From Mycolicibacterium rhodesiae JS60 (GTDB taxonomy: Bacteria; Actinomycetota; Actinomycetes; Mycobacteriales; Mycobacteriaceae): a DNA stretch of 64,000 nt. Positions within the stretch are counted from its first letter, which is position 1. Each line of letters opens with the position of its first letter. Below, in pieces: positions 25,004 through 33,607 of this stretch. The stretch lies in assembly GCA_000230935.2 (NCBI GenBank), contig AGIQ01000003.1, forward strand, positions 124,001-188,000, in the 5' to 3' direction. A program made the position numbers and the translations under genes. The notes under the pieces are model-generated. The model was not told where the DNA came from. It was given only the letters and a program-made list of their open reading frames with translations, and did not search any database.

Positions 25004-26221
25004 TTAGGGGGAGATCGCCAGGAACCGGCGAACTTCGTCGCAGAACACCTGCCAGGCCGGCTCGACCCCGGTCAGCAAGTGGTTGTTGCTGGCGAGTGCC
25101 ACCAGCCGGGATCCGCTGATCAATTCGGCGAGTTCCTCACCGAACTGCATCGGCACCCGATGGTCGTTGCGTGAATGCATGATCAGCGTCGGGCATTGCA
25201 CCTGCTTGGCGGCGTCGCGGACATCGATCGCCGCGAACTCGGTGAGGAATCGCACGGCGTTCTCCGGCGAGGTGGTGCGCCGCTGCAGCTGGTCGAAATC
25301 GGCCCAGTCCGAGCGGCTCCCGTCCGGCAGGAACTGCGCGGCGAACACCTGGCGAAATGCCGGGTCGTCCTTGCCCCAGCCGACCCGGGCCAGGTCCAGG
25401 TCCAGTGCCGCGGCGCGTTGTTCCTCCTGGCTGACCGCTCGCACGCCGCGCCCGCGCGCATACGCACTGCACAACACCAGGTGGCTCACCCTTTCCGGAT
25501 GCCGCGCGGCGTACTCGATCGCCACCGCACCGCCCTGTGACACCCCGAGTAGCGGAAAGCGTTGCAGTCCAATGGCATCCACCACGGACTCCAAATCGGC
25601 CACCCAATCGGAGAAGGTGAACTCGCCTACCTCCCAGTCCGAGAGTCCGCACCCGCGTTCGTCGTAGCGGATGAACGTGTGCCCTTCGGACAGGTCGCTG
25701 ACCCAGTGCCGCCACACCGGGCTTTCGATGTCGTAGGCCAGATGTGTCATCCAGTTCGCGGCCCGCACCAACGGCGGCCCGTCGCCTGCGGTCGCATACG
25801 CCAGCCGCACACCGTCAGCGGCCCGGCAGAACGAGATGTGCTGGGGTGGCGCCGCGGCGACCACCGGATCTGCCGACGACGCCAGCGTCCCGACAAATCG
25901 GTAGCCGCGGCCACGCACGGTCCGGATATAGGTCTGGGACTCCCCGTCGTCCCCCAGTGCACGGCGAGCAGCCTTGATCCGGCTGGTCAGCGCCGCCTCA
26001 CCGACGAACTTGCCGCCCCACACCGAGTCGAACAGCTCCTCTTTGGTGACCACCCGCTGGTGATTGGCGACCAGATGCGCCAGCACATCGAAGACCTGCG
26101 GTTCGACCCGCACGACCGTGTCCCCGGAACGCAGTTCGTAATTGGGGGTGTCCAGCACGAAGTCGTCGAAGCGATAAACGCCCGATTCGGCGGGCACCTG
26201 TGGAGGTGACTCCGGGAGCAC
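25004..26221 (-). CDS. Winged-helix DNA-binding / alpha-beta hydrolase fusion
   Basis: A 405-residue two-domain protein. Residues about 15-110 form an OmpR/PhoB-type winged helix (VFDVLAHLVANHQRVVTKEEL, then YIRTVRGRGYRFVG). Residues about 130-405 form an alpha/beta hydrolase with nucleophile elbow GVSQGG, an acid in HSRNDHRVP and a late His in ASNNHLLTG, so the triad looks complete. No membrane segment separates the domains. A hydrolase-like sensor coupled directly to a DNA-binding domain is likely, binding or turning over a small ester or lactone. Such fusions exist in actinobacteria and proteobacteria but are poorly characterised. Confidence 0.85.
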   Translation of the reverse strand: MLPESPPQVPAESGVYRFDDFVLDTPNYELRSGDTVVRVEPQVFDVLAHLVANHQRVVTKEELFDSVWGGKFVGEAALTSRIKAARRALGDDGESQTYIRTVRGRGYRFVGTLASSADPVVAAAPPQHISFCRAADGVRLAYATAGDGPPLVRAANWMTHLAYDIESPVWRHWVSDLSEGHTFIRYDERGCGLSDWEVGEFTFSDWVADLESVVDAIGLQRFPLLGVSQGGAVAIEYAARHPERVSHLVLCSAYARGRGVRAVSQEEQRAAALDLDLARVGWGKDDPAFRQVFAAQFLPDGSRSDWADFDQLQRRTTSPENAVRFLTEFAAIDVRDAAKQVQCPTLIMHSRNDHRVPMQFGEELAELISGSRLVALASNNHLLTGVEPAWQVFCDEVRRFLAISP

Positions 26222-26257
26222 GTTCCGATCTTAGCTGCGAAAACCCTGTGTGCCCCG

Positions 26258-27277
26258 TCAGGCGTCATCGGGAAAGATGACGACGACCTTGTCGGCGGCG
26301 CCGGGCGTGGACGCCAGCCGCAGCGCCTCGTCGACGTTGCCGAACGGTACCGTGTGGCTGACTATCAGCCGATACGTCGCCCAGTTTTCGACGAGATCCC
26401 TTGTCACCTCGAATATTTCGTCGGGATATCCGATGGATCCGAGGATCGTGATCTCGTTGCTCATCACATTGATGAATTCGATGGGGACCGGCTCCTTGTG
26501 CACGGCGACGACACCGATGGTGGCGCCGCGCTGGGCGGCGGCCAGCGCGGTGTTGATCACCGCGGGCACTCCGGCCGCGTCGAGGTAGATGTGGGTTCCG
26601 GCCTTGCCTGCGAACATGGCGTCGCCGGCGCCGTGCAATTCGACGAGCTTGGCGATCACGTCGTCGTCGGCGGAGTTGATGACGGCGTCGGCACCGATCT
26701 GCAGCGCTTTGTCCAGGCGCGCCGCGATGAGGTCGGCGACCACGATGTGGCTCGTACCGAGCGCCTTGAAGGCCAGGACCGCACCGAGGCCGATGGGCCC
26801 GGCACCGAAGATGACGACTTTGTCCCCCGGCCTGGGTTTGCACCGGTTGGCGGCGTGGCGGGCGACGGCCATCGGTTCGTTGAGTGCGGCGACTTCCCAC
26901 GGGATGTGGTCCGGAATGACCTCCACGCTGACGCCGCGGACGGCGTTCTCGATCAGCAGGTAGTCGGCGAGCGCGCCGCTGTCACCGCCGTTGCCGATGA
27001 TGTTGGAGGCCTGGGCCATCGGATTGACGACGACGTGATCGCCGACCGCCAGACCGGTGACGTCGGCTCCGACTTCGACGATCTCGCCGGCCGGTTCGTG
27101 GCCCAGCGGCATGCGCCCCTGCCGGGGCGGCACACCGCCGATGGTGATGTAGAAGCCGTCGGATCCGCAGACACCGCAGGCCCGCATCCTGACCAGCACG
27201 TCGGCCGGCCCGACGTCGGGGCGCGGGACGTCGACGACTTCGGCTGTGCCGGGGCCGATGACGACCGATGCCTTCAT
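26258..27277 (-). CDS. Zinc-type medium-chain alcohol dehydrogenase
   Basis: A 339-residue MDR dehydrogenase. Catalytic-zinc ligands are CGVCGSD (Cys37) and GHE (residues 59-61); the Rossmann NAD(P) motif is FGAGPIGLGAV. The usual four-cysteine structural zinc loop is absent: the segment after DHVVVNPMAQ has no cysteines. It oxidises an alcohol or polyol with NAD(P)+; the substrate is unknown, with sorbitol or threonine dehydrogenase-like enzymes the nearest types. Its ATG overlaps the stop of the small upstream gene (TGATG). Confidence 0.9.
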   Translation of the reverse strand: MKASVVIGPGTAEVVDVPRPDVGPADVLVRMRACGVCGSDGFYITIGGVPPRQGRMPLGHEPAGEIVEVGADVTGLAVGDHVVVNPMAQASNIIGNGGDSGALADYLLIENAVRGVSVEVIPDHIPWEVAALNEPMAVARHAANRCKPRPGDKVVIFGAGPIGLGAVLAFKALGTSHIVVADLIAARLDKALQIGADAVINSADDDVIAKLVELHGAGDAMFAGKAGTHIYLDAAGVPAVINTALAAAQRGATIGVVAVHKEPVPIEFINVMSNEITILGSIGYPDEIFEVTRDLVENWATYRLIVSHTVPFGNVDEALRLASTPGAADKVVVIFPDDA

Positions 27278-27606
27278 CAGCGCCACCCGTCGGCGGCCTT
27301 GGCGGCCTGGACCAGCGCGTCGCACAGTTCCCGGAGCTCGTGGGCCGCCGCGCCCTCGTCGACCGCGGTTGCGACATCCTCGGCGGCGCAGCGCACCTGG
27401 TAGACCCGATCGGACAGCTCAGCGGCCTCGTCAGCGGAGAGCACGACGGCATCCTCCGGGATCGCGCTGCCCTTGACCAGGGCCCGCTGTTCGTAGGCAC
27501 GCTGACGGCAGGACTGCCTGCAGTACTGCCTGCGGCGCCCCATCCCGACGTCAGCCACCTCGCGGCCACACCACCGGCACGGCTGGGAGCGGGTACGACG
27601 CGTCAC
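27277..27606 (-). CDS. Small Cys-rich protein, Rv2049c-like
   Basis: About 109 residues from GTG 27606. The N-terminal part has a compact zinc-binding-like pattern, C-x2-C-x14-C-x3-C, in a basic setting (RTRSQPCRWCGRE, RQYCRQSCRQRA), resembling a small zinc ribbon. The C-terminal part is an acidic helix. Its position beside rbpA matches M. tuberculosis Rv2049c. Function is unknown; nucleic-acid binding is possible. It is coupled to the downstream alcohol dehydrogenase by a TGATG overlap. Confidence 0.7.
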   Translation of the reverse strand: MTRRTRSQPCRWCGREVADVGMGRRRQYCRQSCRQRAYEQRALVKGSAIPEDAVVLSADEAAELSDRVYQVRCAAEDVATAVDEGAAAHELRELCDALVQAAKAADGWR

Positions 27607-27639
27607 GCCTTGTGACTGTAGACGGATCGGCGGAGCGAT

Positions 27640-27751
27640 CCCGGTATCATGGTGGGTCGAGTCGGGAACCGCAGTGTGTGGTCTTGCGTTCACTATCTGC
27701 GACTTCGTAGAGGGGCCCCGGCCCTAGATAGACCCTGAGGGAGAGTTGACG
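27640..27751 (+). promoter_or_regulatory. rbpA upstream region
   Basis: The 145 bases between the divergent small gene and rbpA contain a possible -10 (TATCAT, about 27646-27651) and a long 5' leader ending in the ribosome site GAGGGAGAG about 7 bases before ATG 27752. No convincing -35 was found. Confidence 0.35.
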
Positions 27752-28090
27752 ATGGCTGATCGTGTCTTGAGAGGCAGCCGGCTCGGAGCCGTGAGCTACG
27801 AGACCGACCGCAACCACGACTTGGCGCCGCGTCAGATCGCGCGCTACCGCACCGAGAACGGCGAGGAATTCGAGGTTCCGTTCGCCGACGACGCCGAGAT
27901 CCCCGGCACCTGGCCCTGCAAGAACGGCCTGGACGGCACCCTCATCGACGGTGACCTGCCCGAGCCCAAGAAGGTCAAGCCGCCGCGGACCCACTGGGAC
28001 ATGCTGCTGGAACGGCGTTCGGTCGAGGAGCTCGAAGAGCTTCTCAAGGAGCGTCTGGACCTGATCAAGTCCAAGCGTCGCGGCAGCTGA
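27752..28090 (+). CDS. rbpA: RNA polymerase-binding protein RbpA
   Basis: A 112-residue actinobacterial transcription factor that binds RNA polymerase and group I/II sigma factors and stabilises the open complex. Hallmarks are ADRVLRGSRLGAVSYETDR (N-terminal tail and core), the basic linker KKVKPPRTHWDMLLERR and the sigma-interacting C-terminal helix. ATG 27752 (MADRVLRG) is chosen over TTG 27746 because it has the best ribosome-site spacing and matches known homologues. It is convergent with ppm1, with one base between stops. Confidence 0.97.
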   Translation: MADRVLRGSRLGAVSYETDRNHDLAPRQIARYRTENGEEFEVPFADDAEIPGTWPCKNGLDGTLIDGDLPEPKKVKPPRTHWDMLLERRSVEELEELLKERLDLIKSKRRGS

Positions 28091-28091
28091 T

Positions 28092-28865
28092 CTAGCGGAC
28101 GACGCCGCGGGCGCGGTCCATGCGCCCGCTGATGCCCCACTGGGCGACCTTCACCATTGCTTCGCGGATATTCGAGCCGCTCATCTTCGACACCCCGAGT
28201 TCGCGCTCGCGGAACGTGATCGGCACCTCTTTGACAGTGAAACCGCTGTTGATCGTGCGCCAGGTCAGGTCGATCTGGAAGCAGTACCCCTTGGAATCGA
28301 CGGCCGACAGGTCGATCTTCTCCAGCACCTCGCGCCGGTAGGCGCGGTAGCCGGCGGTGATGTCGTGGATGTCGACGCCGAGCAGGACCCGCGAATAGGT
28401 GTTGGCGGTCTTGGACAGCACCAGCCGCCGGTGCGGCCAGTTGCGCACCGTGCCGCCGGGCACATAGCGCGATCCGATCGCCAGATCCGCGCCGTTGTCG
28501 ATCGCGTCCAGGAGCCGATACAACTGCTCCGGGGCGTGGCTGCCGTCGGCATCCATCTCGACCAGCACGTTGTACTGCCGGCCCAATCCCCAGGCGAACC
28601 CCTCGAGGTAGGCCGCACCGAGGCCGTCCTTGGCGGTGCGATGCATGACGTGGACACGGTCCGGGTCGGCCAGCGACAGGTCGTCGGCGAGCTCGCCGGT
28701 GCCGTCGGGGCTGCCGTCGTCGACGATCAGCACGTGGACGTCCGGGCAGGCCTTGTGCACCCGGCCGACGATCAGCGGCAGGTTCTCCAGCTCGTTGAAT
28801 GTGGGGATGATCACCAGGGTGCGCTGGCTGGGCAGCTCGGCGCCCGTGTTGCCCCGGTCGGTCAT
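28092..28865 (-). CDS. ppm1: Polyprenol monophosphomannose synthase
   Basis: A 257-residue GT2 glycosyltransferase that makes polyprenyl-phosphate-mannose, the donor for lipomannan, lipoarabinomannan and protein mannosylation. Motifs are VIIPTFNELEN, the VDDGSPDGT nucleotide loop, EMDADGSH metal-binding DxD and GSRYVPGG. In M. tuberculosis this activity is the C-terminal domain of a fused Ppm1; here it is a separate gene whose ATG at 28865 overlaps the lnt stop (ATGA), as I recall for M. smegmatis. The start follows AGGAGAG. Confidence 0.95.
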   Translation of the reverse strand: MTDRGNTGAELPSQRTLVIIPTFNELENLPLIVGRVHKACPDVHVLIVDDGSPDGTGELADDLSLADPDRVHVMHRTAKDGLGAAYLEGFAWGLGRQYNVLVEMDADGSHAPEQLYRLLDAIDNGADLAIGSRYVPGGTVRNWPHRRLVLSKTANTYSRVLLGVDIHDITAGYRAYRREVLEKIDLSAVDSKGYCFQIDLTWRTINSGFTVKEVPITFRERELGVSKMSGSNIREAMVKVAQWGISGRMDRARGVVR

Positions 28866-30598
28866 GACTCTCCTTTGTCGTGCTGTCCGGCCAGAGCTGA
28901 GGATGATTCGCCCTGCTCCGGCGGGTTGTCGCCGCCGTCTCCGCCCCCGGACATGCTGTCTGCGTCCCGTTGCCGCTTTCTGCGGCGGAACGGACGCATG
29001 AACCAACCATTGTGCAGTATGACGGCCATGACAACGGCAAGGGCGGCTCCGACCAGCACCCCTTGCACCCACGGCCCCCAGCGGGTGGCCGGCGTCTGGC
29101 TGGTCTTGAGCCGCACGGCCATATCGAGGTAGCCCGGCGTGAAGAACTGGGTCCGGCCCAGCTCGTGGCCATCGGGCGCGATCACCGCGCTGATCCCGAC
29201 GGTGCCGGCCACCACCACGTAGCGGTCGTGCTCGACAGCGCGGGCGCGGGCGAAGGCCAGCAGCTGCTCGCTCATGTTCTGGTCGAAGGTCGCGTTGTTG
29301 GTCGGAACGGCCAGCACCTGTGCACCGCCTAGGACCGACTCACGCAGCGCCCGGTCGAAAATGACCTCCCAGCAGGTCGCCACCCCGACTGGTACCCCTG
29401 CGGCGTGCACCACCCCCGAGCCGTTACCGGGCACGAAGTATCCGGCGCGGTCGGCGAACGATGACAGATGCCGGAAGAGGCCCCGCCACGGCAGGTACTC
29501 GCCGAACGGCTGGATGATCTGTTTGTCGTGCCGCTCCCCCGGCCCGGTGACCGGGTCCCAGACGACGACGGTGTTCGACGCCAACGGGTTCTCCGGCGTC
29601 CAGTCCGGGCGGGCCGCGACGGTGCCGACCAGGATCGGTGCACCGATCGCCTGCGCAGCGACGCTGATCTGCGCAGCGGCGTCTGCGTTGGTGTACGGGT
29701 CGATGTCCGAGGAGTTCTCCGGCCAGATCACGAACTGCGGCTGCGGCGCCCTGCCTGCGTGCACGTCGTCGGCCAGCTGGACGGTCTGGCGGACGTGGTT
29801 GTCCAGGACGGCGCGACGCTGAGCGTTGAAATCCAGCCCGAGTCGCGGCACATTGCCCTGGATCGCGGCGACGGTGACCGTCGGCTCGTTGCCTGCGCCA
29901 CCGGCGGCCCGGCGCACCTGCGGGGCGGCCACCGCGGTGGTCAGAAGTACTGCGGTGATGCACAGTCCGGGCAGCAGCACGCCGGGCAGCGAGACGTGTT
30001 CTGCTGGCTTTTCAGTGCCGCCGCGCAGCATCCAGCGCACGATCTCGAGTGTCAGCGCGGCCAGCGACGTGCCGAGCAGCACGATCCCGAACGACAGCAG
30101 CGGTACCCCGCCGAGTTGGACCAGCGACAGGAACGGACCATTGGTTTGCCCGAAACCGACTACGCCCCAAGGGAATCCGCCGAATGGAACCGTCGCCTTC
30201 AGCCACTCCTGCAGCGACCACACCAGCGCCAGCCACAACGGCCAGCCCGGCAGCTTGCGCACCACGACGGCAAGCACGCCGAACAGCGCCGGGAACAAGG
30301 CCTCCATCGCGGATAGCGCCAGCCACGGCACCGGGCCCACCAGTCCGCTGATCCACGGAATCAGCGGGATGTAGAACGCGAGCCCGAACAAGAACCCGTA
30401 CCCGAGACCGCCGACCGCTGTCGTCCTGGGGTGCACCAAAACCCAGCTGAACATCGCGAAGCTCAGCACCGCCGACCACCACCAGCTGATCGGCGGGAAG
30501 CTGATGCACAGCAACAACCCAGCGGTCACCACGACCAGCAGCCGCATCATCCGCGGCGGCAGTGCGGTGCGCAGCCATGTCACCAGCCGGCTAGCCAT
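28862..30598 (-). CDS. lnt: Apolipoprotein N-acyltransferase
   Basis: A 578-residue membrane enzyme that adds the third acyl chain to lipoproteins. About eight N-terminal membrane helices precede a nitrilase-like domain with the triad Glu in WPENSSD, Lys in HDKQIIQPFGEYLPW and Cys in GVATCWEVIFD. A last membrane helix and an acidic Gly/Ser-rich tail follow. The start at 30598 (MASRLVTWLR) overlaps the amidohydrolase 3' end by eight bases. It corresponds to the N-terminal half of M. tuberculosis Ppm1 (Rv2051c) and pairs with ppm1. Confidence 0.94.
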   Translation of the reverse strand: MASRLVTWLRTALPPRMMRLLVVVTAGLLLCISFPPISWWWSAVLSFAMFSWVLVHPRTTAVGGLGYGFLFGLAFYIPLIPWISGLVGPVPWLALSAMEALFPALFGVLAVVVRKLPGWPLWLALVWSLQEWLKATVPFGGFPWGVVGFGQTNGPFLSLVQLGGVPLLSFGIVLLGTSLAALTLEIVRWMLRGGTEKPAEHVSLPGVLLPGLCITAVLLTTAVAAPQVRRAAGGAGNEPTVTVAAIQGNVPRLGLDFNAQRRAVLDNHVRQTVQLADDVHAGRAPQPQFVIWPENSSDIDPYTNADAAAQISVAAQAIGAPILVGTVAARPDWTPENPLASNTVVVWDPVTGPGERHDKQIIQPFGEYLPWRGLFRHLSSFADRAGYFVPGNGSGVVHAAGVPVGVATCWEVIFDRALRESVLGGAQVLAVPTNNATFDQNMSEQLLAFARARAVEHDRYVVVAGTVGISAVIAPDGHELGRTQFFTPGYLDMAVRLKTSQTPATRWGPWVQGVLVGAALAVVMAVILHNGWFMRPFRRRKRQRDADSMSGGGDGGDNPPEQGESSSALAGQHDKGES

Positions 30599-32183
30599 GA
30601 AGCACGACACCCCGGTGCACGGTCTGACGGCAGTGCGGCAGCGGATCGCCGGGATCCAGCCGCGGCAGGGCGGGCACCCGGGACCGCGCGTCGGTGGACC
30701 AGCGCTGCACGCTGTCGGCGGGAGCAGCGACCTCGGTCGGACCCGTTTCCCACACCGCGTACGACGCCGGAGCTCCTGGCACCAGCGTGCCGCTGATCCC
30801 GTCGCGCTCACCGCCGGCCCGCCAGGCACCCCGGGTGGCGGCGGCGAACGCCGCGCGCGCGGAAATCGCGCTTCCCGGGGTCTGATGATGGCTGGCCGCG
30901 CGTACAGTCGCCCACGGATTGATGCTGGTCACGGGGGCATCTGAACCGAACGCCATGGGCACGCCTGCCGATGCTAACAGCGAGAACGGGTTGAGCAGGG
31001 CGGCTCTGCCGGAACCGAGACGGCGGGCATACATGCCGCGCTCGCCGCCCCACAGCGCATCGAAATTCGGCTGCACACTGGCCGTGATTCCGCACTGGCC
31101 GAGCGTGGCGGCCTGCTCGGCGTTCACCATCTCGAGGTGCTCGAGCCGGTGCCCGCAGCGCGCGACCGCGGGCGCCCCGAACCGTTCGACGAGAGCGGCG
31201 ACGGCGTCGATCACCGCACCCACTGCCGCGTCACCGATGACGTGGAATCCGGCCGTCACCCCCGCCTCGGTGCAGGCGATCAGATGCTCGGCGATGCCGT
31301 CGCGGTCCAGGTAGCAATTCCCGGTGGTGTCCGGGGCGTCGGCGTACGGCTCGCACAGCCAGGCGGTGCGCGAGCCGAGCGCGCCATCGACGAAAAGATC
31401 ACCGGCCAGCCCGCGCGCGCCGGTCTCCTCGATGAGCGCCCTGGCCTGTGCGGCGCTGGACACGGCCTCACCCCAATAGCCGATGACCTCGACGCCGTGG
31501 GAGGTGGTGCGCAGCTCCTGCCAGTCGTCGGAGCCGCCGATATCGGGTCCGGCGCACTCGTGCGCGGCAACGATTCCCGCCGCGGCCAGCGCATCCAGTG
31601 CGGCCCGCCGCGCATCCGTGCGCTGCCTGGCGGTCAGCAGCCGGCGGGCCTGGCCTCGGACCAGGTGGTGGGCGTCGGCCGACAGCGGACGGTGCGGGTC
31701 GTATCCGGCGACCGCCGCCAGCCCGGGCACCAGGTCCCGCAGTGCCGTGCAGGCCACGGCGGAGTGCACGTCGACGCGGGCGAGATAGGCCGGCACGGCG
31801 CCGGTGACGGCGTCGAGTTCCGCAGTGCTCGGGGCGTCGTCGCGCGCCCAGCCGGTGTCATCCCAGCCGTGTGCCCAGATCGGCTGGCCCGGATGGGCCG
31901 CTACATGCTCGGCGACCATCCGCAGGCAGTGCTGCTTGGAGGTCGCCGCCGTCAAGTCCAGCCCGGTCATCAGCAGACCGGTCGACGTCAGGTGGATGTG
32001 ACTGTCCACGAATGCCGGTGATACGAAGCCGCCCTGCAGGTCGACGATGTCGGCGTCGCCGAACTGCGAACGGCCCACGTCGTCGCTGCCCAGCCAGGCG
32101 ACGACGCCGTCACGGACCGCCATCGCGGAGGCATCCGGATGCGACGGGCTGTAAATGCGCCCGCCAAGCAGCAGTGTGGTCAC
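30591..32183 (-). CDS. Amidohydrolase family 3 protein (YtcJ-like)
   Basis: A 530-residue TIM-barrel amidohydrolase. The metal site begins with VDSHIHL; later ligands are in GFHVIGDAAV, RLEHLEM and FGSDAPVTSINPW, characteristic of the YtcJ/amidohydrolase_3 group. These hydrolyse C-N bonds in small amides; the substrate is unknown. It overlaps the lnt start, so it is probably first in the transcript with lnt and ppm1. Confidence 0.9.
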   Translation of the reverse strand: MTTLLLGGRIYSPSHPDASAMAVRDGVVAWLGSDDVGRSQFGDADIVDLQGGFVSPAFVDSHIHLTSTGLLMTGLDLTAATSKQHCLRMVAEHVAAHPGQPIWAHGWDDTGWARDDAPSTAELDAVTGAVPAYLARVDVHSAVACTALRDLVPGLAAVAGYDPHRPLSADAHHLVRGQARRLLTARQRTDARRAALDALAAAGIVAAHECAGPDIGGSDDWQELRTTSHGVEVIGYWGEAVSSAAQARALIEETGARGLAGDLFVDGALGSRTAWLCEPYADAPDTTGNCYLDRDGIAEHLIACTEAGVTAGFHVIGDAAVGAVIDAVAALVERFGAPAVARCGHRLEHLEMVNAEQAATLGQCGITASVQPNFDALWGGERGMYARRLGSGRAALLNPFSLLASAGVPMAFGSDAPVTSINPWATVRAASHHQTPGSAISARAAFAAATRGAWRAGGERDGISGTLVPGAPASYAVWETGPTEVAAPADSVQRWSTDARSRVPALPRLDPGDPLPHCRQTVHRGVVLHG

Positions 32184-32222
32184 GGTGGAACAGTCTGCCC
32201 CGCAGCTGCGAGGTGCCGAGCG

Positions 32223-32696
32223 TCAGTAGCGCCGGACGATGTTGGCGTCGTGGACCCGGCCAGAAACCTGCTCTTCGACGATCTCGCCGTCGATGTAGTC
32301 ACCGCGACCCGGATAGCCGGGAGCGGTCAGGTTGACGACAGTGACCCGGCGGGCGATACCGCGGGTGAGCAGCATCCCGGCCACCGGGCGTACCGCGCTA
32401 CGGGTCGGCGGCAGCAGCATCAGCGCACCGAGCGCCGTGCTGACCAGCCCGGGGATGAACACTGCGACGGTGCCGAGCGCGACGAGCATGCCGTCGGCCA
32501 CGGCGCCGTGCGGATCGGTGCGGGTGCGCTGCAGCTTGAGGATCTGGCGCTTGACCTGAGAACCGGCCAGCGCGACACCGACCACCGAGGTGGCCAGCAG
32601 GATCAGCAACGTCCACCCGAGCCCGACAGACCAGGTCAAGGCGGCCAGAACCGCGATTTCGACGAGGGCGTACACGAAAAACATCCGCAGCACCAT
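32223..32696 (-). CDS. fxsA: FxsA family membrane protein
   Basis: About 157 residues from ATG 32696 (alternative ATG 32684). Hydrophobic segments FFVYALVEIAVLAALTW and LLILLATSVVGVALAG, then LGTVAVFIPGLVSTALGALMLLPPTR, fit the FxsA family, whose founding member suppresses F-plasmid phage exclusion. The cellular role in mycobacteria is unknown. It corresponds in position to M. tuberculosis Rv2053c. The same frame is now continuous with the upstream PPOX gene (see 32223-33212), so whether it is translated alone is uncertain. Confidence 0.8.
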   Translation of the reverse strand: MVLRMFFVYALVEIAVLAALTWSVGLGWTLLILLATSVVGVALAGSQVKRQILKLQRTRTDPHGAVADGMLVALGTVAVFIPGLVSTALGALMLLPPTRSAVRPVAGMLLTRGIARRVTVVNLTAPGYPGRGDYIDGEIVEEQVSGRVHDANIVRRY

Positions 32697-33212
32697 GCAT
32701 GGGCAACGAGTCGGCGCCACGGCGGGTTCCGGCCAGCCTGATAGCAGCCTGTGAGTTCTAGTGCGCAGTGATCTCGAGGGCGACGTGGACCTTGTCGATA
32801 CCGCCCCGGACCAGGCTGTGCAGGTAGAACCACCACGAGTGCTGCCAGTAGCGACGTGGACCTTGTCGATACCGCCCCGGACCAGGCTGTGCAGGTAGAA
32901 CCACCACGAGTGCTGCCAGTAGCGACGCAGCACCTTGTGGTAGACGTCGCGGGTGTCGGCGTCCGGCAGCACCCGGGCCGTTTCCTGCACCGCCGGCCCC
33001 TTGGGCTTACCGAGCGAATGGGACTCGGCGATGGTGACCCGCGGGGTGTTGTGAATCCGCTTGACCTTCCAGGACACCCGGTCGGTGATGACGAGCAGAC
33101 GGTCGCCGTCGGGCACTCCCCAGATGGCCGTCGGCTTGGGGGTGCCGTCCTTGGTGAACGTGGTGAGCAACAGATACTTCGCCTGCGCGACGTCGTTGAA
33201 AGTAGGGGGCAT
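32223..33212 (-). CDS. F420/PPOX-family protein joined in frame to FxsA by a tandem duplication
   Basis: A 329-residue open frame. Residues 1 to about 121 are a PPOX-fold, probable F420-binding protein of the Rv2061 type (AKYLLLTTFTKDG, KVKRIHNTPRVTIAE), paralogous to the next gene. A 71-bp tandem duplication (32780-32921) shifts the frame after VHVA. The old end can be reconstructed from the copy nearest the stop: VHVALEITAH, TAG at 32760-32758. With one copy the gene would be 127 residues. With two copies the frame misses that stop and continues through junk codons into fxsA. The fold may survive but the C-terminus is altered. Confidence 0.75.
   Translation of the reverse strand: MPPTFNDVAQAKYLLLTTFTKDGTPKPTAIWGVPDGDRLLVITDRVSWKVKRIHNTPRVTIAESHSLGKPKGPAVQETARVLPDADTRDVYHKVLRRYWQHSWWFYLHSLVRGGIDKVHVATGSTRGGSTCTAWSGAVSTRSTSPSRSLRTRTHRLLSGWPEPAVAPTRCPCMVLRMFFVYALVEIAVLAALTWSVGLGWTLLILLATSVVGVALAGSQVKRQILKLQRTRTDPHGAVADGMLVALGTVAVFIPGLVSTALGALMLLPPTRSAVRPVAGMLLTRGIARRVTVVNLTAPGYPGRGDYIDGEIVEEQVSGRVHDANIVRRY
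32780..32927. repeat. 71-bp perfect tandem duplication
   Basis: Bases 32780-32850 and 32851-32921 are identical, and the first six bases of the unit (GCGACG) recur at 32922-32927, as expected for slippage or unequal exchange between GCGACG repeats. 71 is not a multiple of three, so the host gene is frameshifted. No insertion sequence is associated. Confidence 0.95.
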
Positions 33213-33217
33213 CGGCG

Positions 33218-33598
33218 TCAGGCGGCTCGCAGTTCCAGGCCGATCGTGCGGTTGGTACCGCCGCGCAGCTTGCTGAAGAAGTTGAAGACGTGGCCGACGA
33301 TCCCGTAGCGCTTGCCGATCGCCTGGTAGACGCGTTCGGTCTGCGACTCGTCGAGCACGCTTGCCACGCCCTCCACGGCTTCACTCTTCACGTTGCCCCG
33401 CATATCGCAGATCGCGACCGTCACCCGCGGGGTGTTGCGGATGCGCTTGACCTTCCACGCGTTCTTCTCGCTGATCACCAACGCGGTATCCCCTTCTGGG
33501 ACAACCCACACCGGGGTCGGTTTGGGCCGCCCGTCCTTGGTGAACGTGGTCAGTGTGATGTATTTCGCCTGGACGACCTCAGCAAACGTAAGCGGCAT
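33218..33598 (-). CDS. PPOX-class F420-dependent protein, Rv2061 family
   Basis: A 126-residue split-barrel flavin/F420 protein: AKYITLTTFTKDGRPKPTPVWVV, then AWKVKRIRNTPRVTVAICDMRG. It is clearly a tandem paralogue of the gene five bases downstream. Members of the M. tuberculosis Rv2061c group are predicted to bind coenzyme F420; substrates are unknown. It follows cobN on the same strand after nine bases, as Rv2061c follows Rv2062c. Confidence 0.85.
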   Translation of the reverse strand: MPLTFAEVVQAKYITLTTFTKDGRPKPTPVWVVPEGDTALVISEKNAWKVKRIRNTPRVTVAICDMRGNVKSEAVEGVASVLDESQTERVYQAIGKRYGIVGHVFNFFSKLRGGTNRTIGLELRAA

Positions 33599-33607
33599 CT
33601 CGCCAAT

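Noticed and set aside
32780..32927. Target-site duplication of a mobile element
   Set aside because: The copies are directly adjacent with nothing between, and 71 bases is far longer than insertion-sequence duplications.
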